Position numbers and translations under genes: made by a program
Assembly: GCA_902785755.1 (NCBI GenBank)
Contig: CACZZO010000004.1
Span: forward strand, 92,718 to 156,717
DNA: 64,000 nucleotides
Direction of reading: 5' to 3'
Source: an uncultured Bacteroidia bacterium
GTDB lineage: Bacteria > Bacteroidota > Bacteroidia > Bacteroidales > F082
Notes under the pieces: generated by a model
What the model was told of the DNA's origin: nothing
Databases searched by the model: none
The model's input: only the letters and a program-made list of their open reading frames with translations
Shown here: positions 8,241 to 16,193 of the stretch, piece by piece
How positions within the stretch are numbered: the first letter of the stretch is position 1
Layout: each line of letters opens with the position of its first letter

Positions 8241-9251
8241 ATGGGCTATCGTATTGACAAGAATTCGCATTGTGCCGTTGTCGGCCACGGCAGCATGGCC
8301 ACGGCCATGATGAAGGTTTTGACGATGAATGAGGCATCGGTGGATTGGTACGTCCACAATCCCGAGGTGATGGAATCGCTTCGCACAGAAGGGCATAATT
8401 GTCGCTATCTTGCTGATGTTGATTTCGATACAAACCGCATCCATTTTTCCGACGACTTGAACGAAGTGGTGCGCCGTTCCGACATCATTTTCCTCATCAC
8501 CCCGGCCAACTACCTGAGAGACTACCTTAACGGCTTGGAGGTTTCGTTGCATGACAAGTTCTTTGTTTCCGCCATCAAGGGCATCGTCCCTGGCGAGAAT
8601 TTGTTGGTCACTAACTACCTCAAGCAGCGTTATGGGCTTTGCGAAGGACAGTTGGCTTTCATGTCGGGTCCAACCCATGCCGAGGAGGTTTCGCACAACC
8701 GCCTGACCCACCTCACCATTTCGTGTGCCGACCTCGACAACGCGCGGGTTGTGGGCGAGAAAATCAAGACCGATTTCCTGAAGTTGAGTTATTCGCAGGA
8801 AATGGTGTATTTGGAATACATTTCCGTCTTGAAAAACATCTATGCCGTTGTGGTGGGCATGGCCATTGGCTTGGGCTATGGCGACAATTTCATTGCCGTG
8901 TTGGTGGCCAATTGCGCCGAGGAGATGCACCGCTTTTTGGACCTTGCCTTCGGTACGAAAAAGGTGGAAAAGATTCCGTCCAGTTTCATGGGCGACTTGT
9001 TAGTGTCGTGCTATTCCATACACGGGCGCAACCGCCGGTTGGGTGTGCTGATTGGTCGTGGCAACACGGTGAAGTCGTCGTTGAACGAGATGACGATGGT
9101 GGCCGAGGGCTATTTCGCTTCCGACTATTTCCAATACCTCACCCCCGAGCAGCGCGGGCAGATGCCCATCGCCGAAATGGCTTACCAAGTGCTGCACAAA
9201 GGCCAGTTGGCCCGCAAAGCCATGAAGCGGATTGAGGGGATTTTGGTGTAG
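8241..9251 (+). CDS. gpsA: NAD(P)H-dependent glycerol-3-phosphate dehydrogenase
   Basis: Reduces dihydroxyacetone phosphate to sn-glycerol 3-phosphate, the phospholipid backbone. The 336-residue protein has the Rossmann motif GHGSMATAM at 15-23, in which the first two glycines and Ala fit the GxGxxA pattern. It then has IIFLITPANYLRDYL, VSAIKGIVPGENLL (first conserved Lys), FMSGPTHAEEV, YISVLKNIYAVVVGMAIGLGYGDN (second conserved Lys) and SFMGDLLVSCYSIHGRNRRLG, all hallmark blocks of the family. Downstream of an acyltransferase that would use its product. Confidence 0.95.
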   Translation: MGYRIDKNSHCAVVGHGSMATAMMKVLTMNEASVDWYVHNPEVMESLRTEGHNCRYLADVDFDTNRIHFSDDLNEVVRRSDIIFLITPANYLRDYLNGLEVSLHDKFFVSAIKGIVPGENLLVTNYLKQRYGLCEGQLAFMSGPTHAEEVSHNRLTHLTISCADLDNARVVGEKIKTDFLKLSYSQEMVYLEYISVLKNIYAVVVGMAIGLGYGDNFIAVLVANCAEEMHRFLDLAFGTKKVEKIPSSFMGDLLVSCYSIHGRNRRLGVLIGRGNTVKSSLNEMTMVAEGYFASDYFQYLTPEQRGQMPIAEMAYQVLHKGQLARKAMKRIEGILV

Positions 9252-9266
9252 TTAAGAAGTTTTATG

Positions 9267-9674
9267 CTAATTATCCATAAGTTTCTTAAAATCAACAAGT
9301 TTCAGCATCTTGGTTTGTTTGTGCTGCTTTAGGTCGAGCAAGTCGGCATCGCCTGAAACGACGAAATCCGCCCCAATGCTTTCTGCTAATGAAAGCAGAT
9401 ACAAGTCTTTAGGGTCGCGGATTTTGGATTGTGCTTTTTGCTCGATTTTCACTATGCGGCAAAAAGCGTAAATGATGCGGAAGAAATCGTCCAATTCATC
9501 ATCACTGACCCGAGCGCGAATCTTGTCTCGCGAACTGACACTGTGGATTTCCTCAAGCAACTCGTCACAAACATAAACATCGAAACGCAAGTCTGTCAAA
9601 ATGCGCTGTATCCATTGGGCTTGGTGGCCAATCAAGAACGAAATCCAAATATTGCAATCAAGAATGATTTTCAT
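9267..9674 (-). CDS. PIN-domain toxin
   Basis: A 135-residue PIN-domain protein of the putative-toxin (VapC-like) group, expected to be a metal-dependent ribonuclease. The four acidic positions can be seen: Asp6 in IILDCNIW, Glu41/42 in LLEEIHS, the Asp in RDPKDLYLLSLAES, and Asp in VVSGDADLLDL. The start overlaps the antitoxin stop by four bases (ATGA), the normal order antitoxin then toxin. It lies next to a restriction-like cassette, so this end of the window has a small defence character. Confidence 0.9.
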   Translation of the reverse strand: MKIILDCNIWISFLIGHQAQWIQRILTDLRFDVYVCDELLEEIHSVSSRDKIRARVSDDELDDFFRIIYAFCRIVKIEQKAQSKIRDPKDLYLLSLAESIGADFVVSGDADLLDLKQHKQTKMLKLVDFKKLMDN

Positions 9675-9880
9675 TTCCCGTATCTGACAGCGTTGACTTC
9701 TTCCATAATCTCCTCATCGGAGAGCAAATCCTTTTGGGAACGGCTTTTGACAAACCTTTCAAGCAGATGTTCCCGAGTCTCAGCCTGCCAGCCGAATTTT
9801 CGGATTAGTTCCTTTAGAAGCACCCAGTCTGTTGAGGGGACATTCAGATAGATTCCTTGTGTGTTTGCAGCATTCAGCAT
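9671..9880 (-). CDS. Antitoxin of the PIN toxin
   Basis: A 69-residue protein immediately upstream of and coupled to the PIN toxin. It has a short beta segment (GIYLNVPSTDW), a helix-turn region (LLKELIRKFGW) and a basic to acidic C-terminus ending DEEIMEEVNAVRYGK, which should wrap the toxin. The ATG at 9880 was chosen. A longer TTG start at 9907 would lie inside the promoter box. The family is not certain; position and coupling support the call. Confidence 0.8.
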   Translation of the reverse strand: MLNAANTQGIYLNVPSTDWVLLKELIRKFGWQAETREHLLERFVKSRSQKDLLSDEEIMEEVNAVRYGK

Positions 9881-9904
9881 AGCTATTTGTTTTGTTTTCA
9901 ACCG

Positions 9905-9912
9905 CAAAATTA
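9905..9912 (-). promoter_or_regulatory. -7 promoter box for the PIN toxin-antitoxin pair
   Basis: TAATTTTG on the minus strand matches TAnnTTTG, 25 bases upstream of the antitoxin ATG. Confidence 0.6.
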
Positions 9913-9953
9913 CAAAATTCCACCAAACTAATCTTGTCTTTTCATTTTTTCAC

Positions 9954-9961
9954 TAACTTTG
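9954..9961 (+). promoter_or_regulatory. -7 promoter box driving the long leader of the methyltransferase
   Basis: TAACTTTG matches TAnnTTTG, with a TTG at 9934-9936 (17-base gap). It points at the methyltransferase gene but lies about 350 bases upstream, so the transcript should have a very long leader. Confidence 0.6.
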
Positions 9962-10308
9962 CCCCCAACAAACGAAAGTCTAACCAAACAAAACAGGAAA
10001 TGACCGAAGCGCATTGAGCGCAACGACAAAAACGACATATTCATAAACCAAAGCATTGACTATTATTTCGCGTTCAAGAAAAAAGCCTGAGAAACTGATT
10101 TCAAGAAAGTCGGAATAACAAAGTTCACGGTAAGCCATCGGGCTGGCCTACAATATCTCAAAGTTGATGTTTGCACCCTTTTGGTGTGAACACTTCTGAG
10201 ATATTGGCGGGTTTCTTCTCAGGCTTCCCGTGAACGCGAATGGAAAGGTTCACACCTTTCTGTTTTCCGACAAGTGATTGATAGTGAGTGCAAAAACTAT
10301 CAATCACG
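9962..10308 (+). other. Long leader rich in inverted repeats, no intact gene
   Basis: About 350 bases without an intact gene between a promoter and the methyltransferase ATG. Exact inverted repeats are: caatatctca (10151-10160) with tgagatattg (10197-10206); gcctgagaa (10085-10093) with ttctcaggc (10216-10224); gttcacgg (10123-10130) with ccgtgaac (10228-10235); gaaaggt (10243-10249) with acctttc (10254-10260); and tgattgatag (10275-10284) with ctatcaatca (10297-10306). The second and third pairs cross each other, so they cannot both form in a simple fold and may be alternatives. The last hairpin ends two bases before the ATG and could hide the ribosome-binding site. A stop-interrupted reading frame (ERNDKNDIFINQSIDYYF) around 10017 could also mean a decayed gene. 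Confidence 0.55.
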
Positions 10309-11341
10309 ATGGCGAACAAGAATCTGAACCAAGCGAAAAACTGCAAAGAAAGACGAATTTTACACTCAACTTGTTGATATTGAGAACGAACTGCGGCACT
10401 ACAAGGTGCATTTCAAAGGAAAGACGGTACTCTGCAACTGCGACGACCCTCGTGTGAGCAACTTCTTTCATTATTTCAGTTACAACTTCGAGCAGTTGGG
10501 GTTGAAGAAACTGATTACCACTTGCTACAAGAACCAAAACCGCGACTTGTTCAGTCAAAACGATGCTGAACAAGCTATTTGGTTGGAGTATTTTGGCGAC
10601 CGCAACGGCAACCGTGTGCCCGACCCTGAGGAAATCGGCATCCATTACTTCAAAGGCGACGGCGATTTCCGCTCCCAAGAATGTATCGAACTGCTGGAAG
10701 AGGCTGATATTGTGGTGACTAATCCGCCGTTTTCGCTGTTTCGGGAATATGTGGCTCAGTTGATGAAGTATGGAAAGAAGTTTATCATAGTGGGTCATCA
10801 GAATGCAATTAAATACAAGGAGATATTTCCATTGATAAAGGAAAACAAAATATGGTTGGGGTATGGATTTAAAGGAGGTGCTGGTCATTTCTTCAGCAAA
10901 TATGAGGATGTTGCAACAGCAGGAGATCATAGGGAAGGAATGATTCGTGTTTCTGGCGTAAATTGGTTCACAAACTTGGAAATTAAAAAACGTCATGAGG
11001 AATTAATCCTTTTTAAAACCTACAATCCCAAGGAATATCCAAAATATGATACTTATGACGCGATAAATGTTGACAAAACATCTGAAATTCCAATGGATTA
11101 CGATGGAGTGATGGGAGTGCCGATTACTTTTTTGGATAAATACAATCCAGACCAATTTGAGATTGTCGGAGAGTTTAATAATGGTAGTGATTCAGAATTG
11201 GATTTGGCAAAACCAATTATAAACGGAGAACAAAAATATTCGAGAATAGCAATCCGTCGTCGTCAAACCAATCCAAAGCCGGTTTCCTACGAGATAGGCG
11301 AGTTGCCCGTATCGATGGCGGCGGAAGCCATAGCCCCGTAG
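10309..11341 (+). pseudogene. EcoRI-type adenine-specific DNA methyltransferase, frameshifted
   Basis: A homologue of the adenine methyltransferase EcoRI family that should methylate adenine using S-adenosylmethionine. The N-terminus MANKNLNQAKN begins at 10309. The expected continuation KKDEFYTQ is in another frame: one extra base at 10341 or 10342 (after a run of five A) shifts the frame, and the original frame stops 12 codons later. From the next ATG at 10406 the frame is open for 311 residues and contains NCDDPRVSNFF, motif IV TNPPFSLF, and IRVSGVNWFTNL. The C-terminus runs into the dispersed repeat at 11331, so its last residues (AIAP) are repeat-encoded. Without the first 32 residues a cofactor-binding part is probably lost. 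A sequencing error, or a switchable frameshift, are alternatives. Confidence 0.8.
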
Positions 11342-11430
11342 GGGCGGCAGGATATTAGGCAGGCGGTGTGAACCCCTGCCGACTGCCGACAATAACATCC
11401 GCCAGGCCCAGCCCTGAAAGGGCGAAACGA
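11331..11430. repeat. Dispersed CCCCGTAGGGG repeat element, copy 2
   Basis: Starts with agccccgtaggggcggcag and continues with taggcaggcggtgtgaaccc and a GC-rich region with the inverted repeat gccctgaaagggc. It matches the reverse complement of the element at 4557-4692 over about 60 bases. It provides the stop codon and last residues of the methyltransferase frame, then fills the gap to the nuclease gene. Confidence 0.7.
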
Positions 11431-11487
11431 CATCAACCCGATACAAGCGCAGCGCAGTGTCGGGGAACACAAACAAACACTAAATAT

Positions 11488-12624
11488 ATGAACATAGAAC
11501 TCCACAAAATCACCGTCCGCGAACTGACGAGAGGCTACGCGGACAACAACGAAAACGGCGTGCGCGCCTACGGTGGCCGCCTCGACGTGCGCCCGCCCTA
11601 CCAGCGCGAATTCGTCTATGGCGAGAAGGAACGCGATGCGGTCATCGACACGCTCACCAACGGCTTCCCGCTCAATGTGATGTATTGGGCCGTAGTAGAC
11701 GACGCTTCCGAGCGTCGCGATGACAAAGGCGTAACGCTTGGAAGCGTTGCCTCCTTCGAAATCATCGACGGCCAGCAACGCACCATTAGCATCTGCCAAT
11801 ACGTCAACGGCGACTTCGCCTTCAACTTCCGCTATTTCCACAACCTACAGCCCGACGAGCAAGAGCAAATCCTCAACTACGAGTTGCAGGTCTATATTTG
11901 CAGCGGCTCCGACAGCGAGAAACTCAAGTGGTTCAAAACCATCAATATAGCGGGAAAGGAACTCACCGAGCAAGAGTTGCGCAATGCCGTGTATGCTGGC
12001 TCGTGGGTGAGCGATGCCAAACGTTATTTCAGCAAAAACGGTGCGCCGGCGGCCAAAATCGGGGGCGACTACCTCACGGGTTCGGCCATTCGTCAGGACT
12101 ATCTCGAAACGGCCATCTCTTGGATTTCGGACGGCAATGTGGAGGTCTATATGTCGAACCATCAGCACGACCCGAGCGCGGCCCCGCTGTGGCAGTTCTT
12201 CCAGTCGGTCATCACTTGGATTGAGACCTCGTTCCGCCCCACCAAGGAGCGCAAAAAGATAATGAAAGGCGTGGATTGGGGTATGCTCTACAAGCAATAC
12301 AAAGACCAAGTGTTTGATTTCAAAGCCCTTGACGATGAAGTGAAACGCCTCATCCTCGACGACGACGTGACCAAGAAGACGGGCATCTATCCTTACATTC
12401 TCACTCGAAAGGAGAAATATTTGTCCATTCGTGCCTTCACCGATGCGCAAAAATTGTCGGCCTACGAGCGGCAGATGGGTTTCTGTGCCGACTGCGGGCA
12501 GCATTTCGACCTGTCGCAAATGGAGGCCGACCACATCACGCCGTGGCATTTGGGAGGCAAAACCGTGGCCGAGAATTGCCAAATGCTCTGCCGCGACTGC
12601 AACCGGCGCAAGAGCGGGAAGTGA
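11488..12624 (+). CDS. DUF262-HNH endonuclease
   Basis: A 378-residue two-domain protein. The N-terminal DUF262 (GmrS/ParB-like) domain has PPYQREFVY at 36-44 and the signature DGQQRT at 94-99; in related GmrSD and Brx-type systems this fold uses nucleotide hydrolysis to control DNA cutting. The C-terminal HNH domain spans about residues 330-378: CADC, then EADHITPWHLGG with the HNH histidines, a conserved N in AENC, and CRDCNRRK, giving a four-cysteine zinc site. I chose the ATG at 11488 because upstream in-frame sequence is the repeat element. It follows the methyltransferase, so the pair could be a restriction-modification-like system; with the methyltransferase broken, how the host is protected is unclear. 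Confidence 0.88.
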   Translation: MNIELHKITVRELTRGYADNNENGVRAYGGRLDVRPPYQREFVYGEKERDAVIDTLTNGFPLNVMYWAVVDDASERRDDKGVTLGSVASFEIIDGQQRTISICQYVNGDFAFNFRYFHNLQPDEQEQILNYELQVYICSGSDSEKLKWFKTINIAGKELTEQELRNAVYAGSWVSDAKRYFSKNGAPAAKIGGDYLTGSAIRQDYLETAISWISDGNVEVYMSNHQHDPSAAPLWQFFQSVITWIETSFRPTKERKKIMKGVDWGMLYKQYKDQVFDFKALDDEVKRLILDDDVTKKTGIYPYILTRKEKYLSIRAFTDAQKLSAYERQMGFCADCGQHFDLSQMEADHITPWHLGGKTVAENCQMLCRDCNRRKSGK

Positions 12625-12695
12625 TGGATTCTGTCTTGTAGGGCATTCATCAGGTTGTTGAGCTTGACGAAGCACCATGGCATCCCTGTTTTCAT

Positions 12696-12741
12696 AGTTG
12701 CGAAATGGTCATTTCCGAAATGGCGGTTTCGCAACTTTTTT
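12696..12741 (+). terminator. Intrinsic terminator after the nuclease gene
   Basis: Arms agttgcgaaa (12696-12705) and tttcgcaact (12727-12736) form a perfect 10-bp stem, followed by a run of T to 12741. Confidence 0.75.
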
Positions 12742-12793
12742 GTCAACATCTGTCAAATCACTTCGATTTTTCCTTTTCAAAGGGAAAAATTTC

Positions 12794-12801
12794 TATTTTT
12801 G
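12794..12801 (+). promoter_or_regulatory. -7 promoter box for the susC-like gene
   Basis: TATTTTTG matches TAnnTTTG, 26 bases upstream of the chosen ATG. An in-frame upstream extension of the susC-like gene runs through this box and the terminator, and is rejected. Confidence 0.65.
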
Positions 12802-12827
12802 CCTCATTAATTCAAAACTTTATGCGT

Positions 12828-15800
12828 ATGAACAAAAAATCCTTACTCTTTCTCTTTTTGTTGGCCTTGCTGTGTCCGTGGGCTGCTCTCGCGCAGACGA
12901 TTACGGTGAGCGGCAAGGTGATTTCGAGCGACGACGGCTATGGATTGCCGGGCGTCACCATTCAGGTGAAAGGCACCTCGACAGGAACAGTGACCGACAT
13001 GGACGGCAACTATTCCCTCAATGCCGACAGCCAAGATGTGCTGATTTTCAGTTTTGTAGGCTACAAAACCAAGGAAATCGCCATCAAAGGCAAGAACAAG
13101 ATTAATGTGACTCTCGATGCGGATGCACAGATGCTCGACGACGTGGTGGTCACGGCCTTGGGCATCAAGCGACAGAAGCGCGAATTGGGTTACGCCACCG
13201 AAGAAATCGGGGGCGAACTGATTGCCAAATCAGGCTCGGGAAGCGTCATCAGCGCGTTGAGCGGTCGCTCGGCGGGTGTGCAAATCATCAACCCGAATGG
13301 TGTTGACGGCGGCTCGTCGCGTATCACCATCCGTGGCAACAACAGCATTTTCGGCGACAACCAGCCGCTTATCGTGGTGGACGGCGTTCCGATGACCAAC
13401 GAAGGCGGCCTCACCGAATGGAGCGGCGGTCGCGACTGGGGTACGGCACTCAACAACATCAACCAAGAGGACATCGAGAGCCTCGACATCCTGAAAGGCC
13501 CCACGGCGGCGGCACTTTACGGCTCGCGTGGCGGCAACGGCGTGGTGCTCATCACCACCAAGAAAGGCTCAAAACAGCGCGGCCTCGGCATCAGTTATTC
13601 GGCTGGTTTCAAGTTGACTACGCCCTATTTGTATCGCACCGTGCAGAACAAATACGGCGGTTGCGGCCCCATCACCTTCAGCACGCCAACTTTGACACCC
13701 ATCGAAGGCATGACCGACGAAAACGGCAACCAAGTGTATGAATTTCCGTATATTTATAGCGTCGACAACGGTCCGGCGGGCGAACCCACCAATACCACCT
13801 TCGGTTATTATGGCGGTGCCCAAAGTTGGGGTCCCGCGATGAACGGCGAGAGCGTTCTCTGGTGGGATGGCAAGATACGCAAGTATGAGCCTCAGCCCGA
13901 CAACCTGAAGATGCTCTTCAAAAACGGCCACACGATGAACCATAACATCGCTTTCCAAAACGCCGGCGACTTCGGCAGCGTCCGCGTGTCGTTCACCGAC
14001 TCGCGCACCGATGCCATCATCGACAACTGCAACCTGCGGCAGACCACGGTCAATGTGGGTACATTAATTAATGTGTCGGAGAAAATAAAAGCCGATGTGG
14101 CCTTCACCTATTTGGACTATTTCCGCCTCAATTCGCCCGAAATTGGTGAGTCGAACAGCAATTTCAACAAAGGCTTGCTCTACAGTTGGCCGCGCAGTTG
14201 GCAAGGTATTGAAACCACAACCTTCGAGAACGAGGACGGCACGATGAACGTGTTTGACGGCTATCCTTATCCCTACATTTACAGCAGCACGTTCTGGACA
14301 TTCTACAACAACAACACGACCCTCAACCGCGACAAGATGTACGGCTCCATCCGCCTGCTGTATGACATCACGCCCTGGCTGACCGCGAGTGCGAAAGTGG
14401 CTTTGGACTGGACTGCCGACAACTACACCACTACGCACAAGCCTACCACCATTGATGGCATGGTGGGCGGCTATTACTCGAAAAACAAGTCAAGCTCGAT
14501 GACCCGCGACATGGACTTCTTGCTTACGGCTTACAAGGACAAGATTTTCGGCTCGAAGTTCAATGTGCGTTTCTCGGCAGGTGGCGAGCAATATTACGGC
14601 TATCGCGATGGCATCAACGGCACCTCCGGCACTTGGGCCTACGCCAATCTTTATACGATTTACAACTACTCCAACGCCTCCGAGCGCACCTTTGGCGAAT
14701 CGAGGTGGGAAAAGCAAGTCAATTCGTTGTATGCCTTCTTCAACCTCAGTTATAGCGATTGGCTGTTCCTCGATGTGACGGGTCGCAACGATTGGTCGTC
14801 GACCTTGCCCATCAACAACAACTCCTATTTCTATCCTTCGGCCACTTTGAGTTTCGTCCCGACTTCGGCCTTCAAGAATTGGAATTGGGGACCGGTCAAC
14901 TACCTGAAACTGAGAGGTTCGTGGGCACAAACCGCCAGCGATACCGAACCCTACCAATTGACTTACACCTATAATACAAGTTCCTTCGGTCACCAACTTT
15001 CGGCCACTTTGCCTTCCACCGTGCCGCCGTTGGAACTGAAACCCCAACGCCAACGCTCCTACGAGTTGGGCTTCGACTTGGGCTTGGGCGCAAGGTTCAA
15101 TTTGGACTTCACTTATTACGACATCTACAGTTGGGACCAAATCCTTTCCTCGCCGCTCGCTCCCTCGTCGGGTGCCAACAACGTGACCATCAACACGGGT
15201 GTGGTGACCAACAAGGGTATCGAGGCCATTATGACCTACGACATCGCACAGGGCAAGGACTATGGCGTGCAAGTCGGCCTGAACTTGGCCCGCAACAAGA
15301 ACAAGATTGTGGATCTTTCGGGAGCCAACATGTACACGCTTTCCGAGATTTGGGGCTCGAATGGTCCCGCCGTGGCGGTTGAAGAAGGGGAGGAGTATGG
15401 CACCATCTACGGCTGGGATTATGTCTATGAATACACCATGCCCGATGGCTCCGTCGTCGGTCCGTTCTACGATGCCAACGGCAAACCGATGCCTTTGCTC
15501 AACGAGACGGGAACCACTTATTTGAAGACCGACAACCGTGTGCCGGTGGGCAACTGCGCACCTTTGGTGACGGGCGGTATCAACCTGCGGGCTTCCTACA
15601 AGAATTGGTCGCTTTACGCCTTGATTGACGCGAAGTTGGGCGGCCAGATTTATTGCGCCTCCTATGTGGTGGCCATGCAGACGGGCCAAAGCCTTGAGAC
15701 GCTGTATGAGCGTGAAGGCAATGGCCTGCCCTATTACGAAAATGGTCAATTGTTGGGCAACTACGGCGTTATCCTGCCCGGCTACTGCATCAATACGGAA

Positions 15801-16154
15801 ACCGGCGAGGCGCACCAAAACGAAAATGTGGTGCATTACCTTTATAAATATATGCCCAACTTCGGCGGTTGGGGCAACATTCTCAGCACCCCGGGCATTG
15901 TGAACAACACTTGGGTCAAGATGCGCGAACTTTCTTTGACCTACGACTTCCCGAGCAAACTTTTAGACAAGCAGAACTTCTTCAAGCAGGCCTCCATCTC
16001 GCTTGTGGGCCGCGACTTGTTCTATTTCTACAAGACCCTGCCCGACAACATCAACCCCGAAGGCACCCAAGGCTCGGGCAACGCCCAAGGCTTGGAGTAT
16101 GCCTCCTATCCGGGAACGCGGTCGTTTATGCTATCATTTAAAATCAGTTTGTAA
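12828..16154 (+). CDS. SusC/RagA-type TonB-linked outer-membrane transporter
   Basis: A 1108-residue TonB-dependent outer-membrane channel that pairs with the SusD lipoprotein to import glycans or peptides. It has a signal peptide (LLALLCPWAALAQ), a carboxypeptidase-regulatory-like domain (TVSGKVISSDDGYGLPGVTI... through VGYKTKEI), a TonB box (DDVVVTALG), and a plug domain with IRGNNSIFGDNQPLIVVDG and LKGPTAAALYGSRGGNGVVLITTKKG, the SusC hallmarks. The remainder is beta-barrel with alternating aromatic strands to a final SFMLSFKISL. The ATG at 12822 (six bases upstream) is an equally possible start. The susD-like gene follows closely. Confidence 0.96.
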   Translation: MNKKSLLFLFLLALLCPWAALAQTITVSGKVISSDDGYGLPGVTIQVKGTSTGTVTDMDGNYSLNADSQDVLIFSFVGYKTKEIAIKGKNKINVTLDADAQMLDDVVVTALGIKRQKRELGYATEEIGGELIAKSGSGSVISALSGRSAGVQIINPNGVDGGSSRITIRGNNSIFGDNQPLIVVDGVPMTNEGGLTEWSGGRDWGTALNNINQEDIESLDILKGPTAAALYGSRGGNGVVLITTKKGSKQRGLGISYSAGFKLTTPYLYRTVQNKYGGCGPITFSTPTLTPIEGMTDENGNQVYEFPYIYSVDNGPAGEPTNTTFGYYGGAQSWGPAMNGESVLWWDGKIRKYEPQPDNLKMLFKNGHTMNHNIAFQNAGDFGSVRVSFTDSRTDAIIDNCNLRQTTVNVGTLINVSEKIKADVAFTYLDYFRLNSPEIGESNSNFNKGLLYSWPRSWQGIETTTFENEDGTMNVFDGYPYPYIYSSTFWTFYNNNTTLNRDKMYGSIRLLYDITPWLTASAKVALDWTADNYTTTHKPTTIDGMVGGYYSKNKSSSMTRDMDFLLTAYKDKIFGSKFNVRFSAGGEQYYGYRDGINGTSGTWAYANLYTIYNYSNASERTFGESRWEKQVNSLYAFFNLSYSDWLFLDVTGRNDWSSTLPINNNSYFYPSATLSFVPTSAFKNWNWGPVNYLKLRGSWAQTASDTEPYQLTYTYNTSSFGHQLSATLPSTVPPLELKPQRQRSYELGFDLGLGARFNLDFTYYDIYSWDQILSSPLAPSSGANNVTINTGVVTNKGIEAIMTYDIAQGKDYGVQVGLNLARNKNKIVDLSGANMYTLSEIWGSNGPAVAVEEGEEYGTIYGWDYVYEYTMPDGSVVGPFYDANGKPMPLLNETGTTYLKTDNRVPVGNCAPLVTGGINLRASYKNWSLYALIDAKLGGQIYCASYVVAMQTGQSLETLYEREGNGLPYYENGQLLGNYGVILPGYCINTETGEAHQNENVVHYLYKYMPNFGGWGNILSTPGIVNNTWVKMRELSLTYDFPSKLLDKQNFFKQASISLVGRDLFYFYKTLPDNINPEGTQGSGNAQGLEYASYPGTRSFMLSFKISL

Positions 16155-16193
16155 AGTAGTTTTGAAGGTTTTGTGACAAAAAAGAATACCACT

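Noticed and set aside
9962..10308. Retron-type msr/msd RNA
   Set aside because: Inverted repeats are present but no reverse transcriptase gene is near, and the arrangement does not end in the usual flanking a1/a2 pair around a single RNA.
12460..12749. A 95-codon minus-strand frame overlapping the end of the HNH nuclease
   Set aside because: It reads through the nuclease zinc site and the terminator hairpin; no independent support for a gene.
14490..15836. A 448-codon minus-strand frame opposite the susC-like gene
   Set aside because: Shadow of the transporter frame; repetitive composition, no start signal, no motif.
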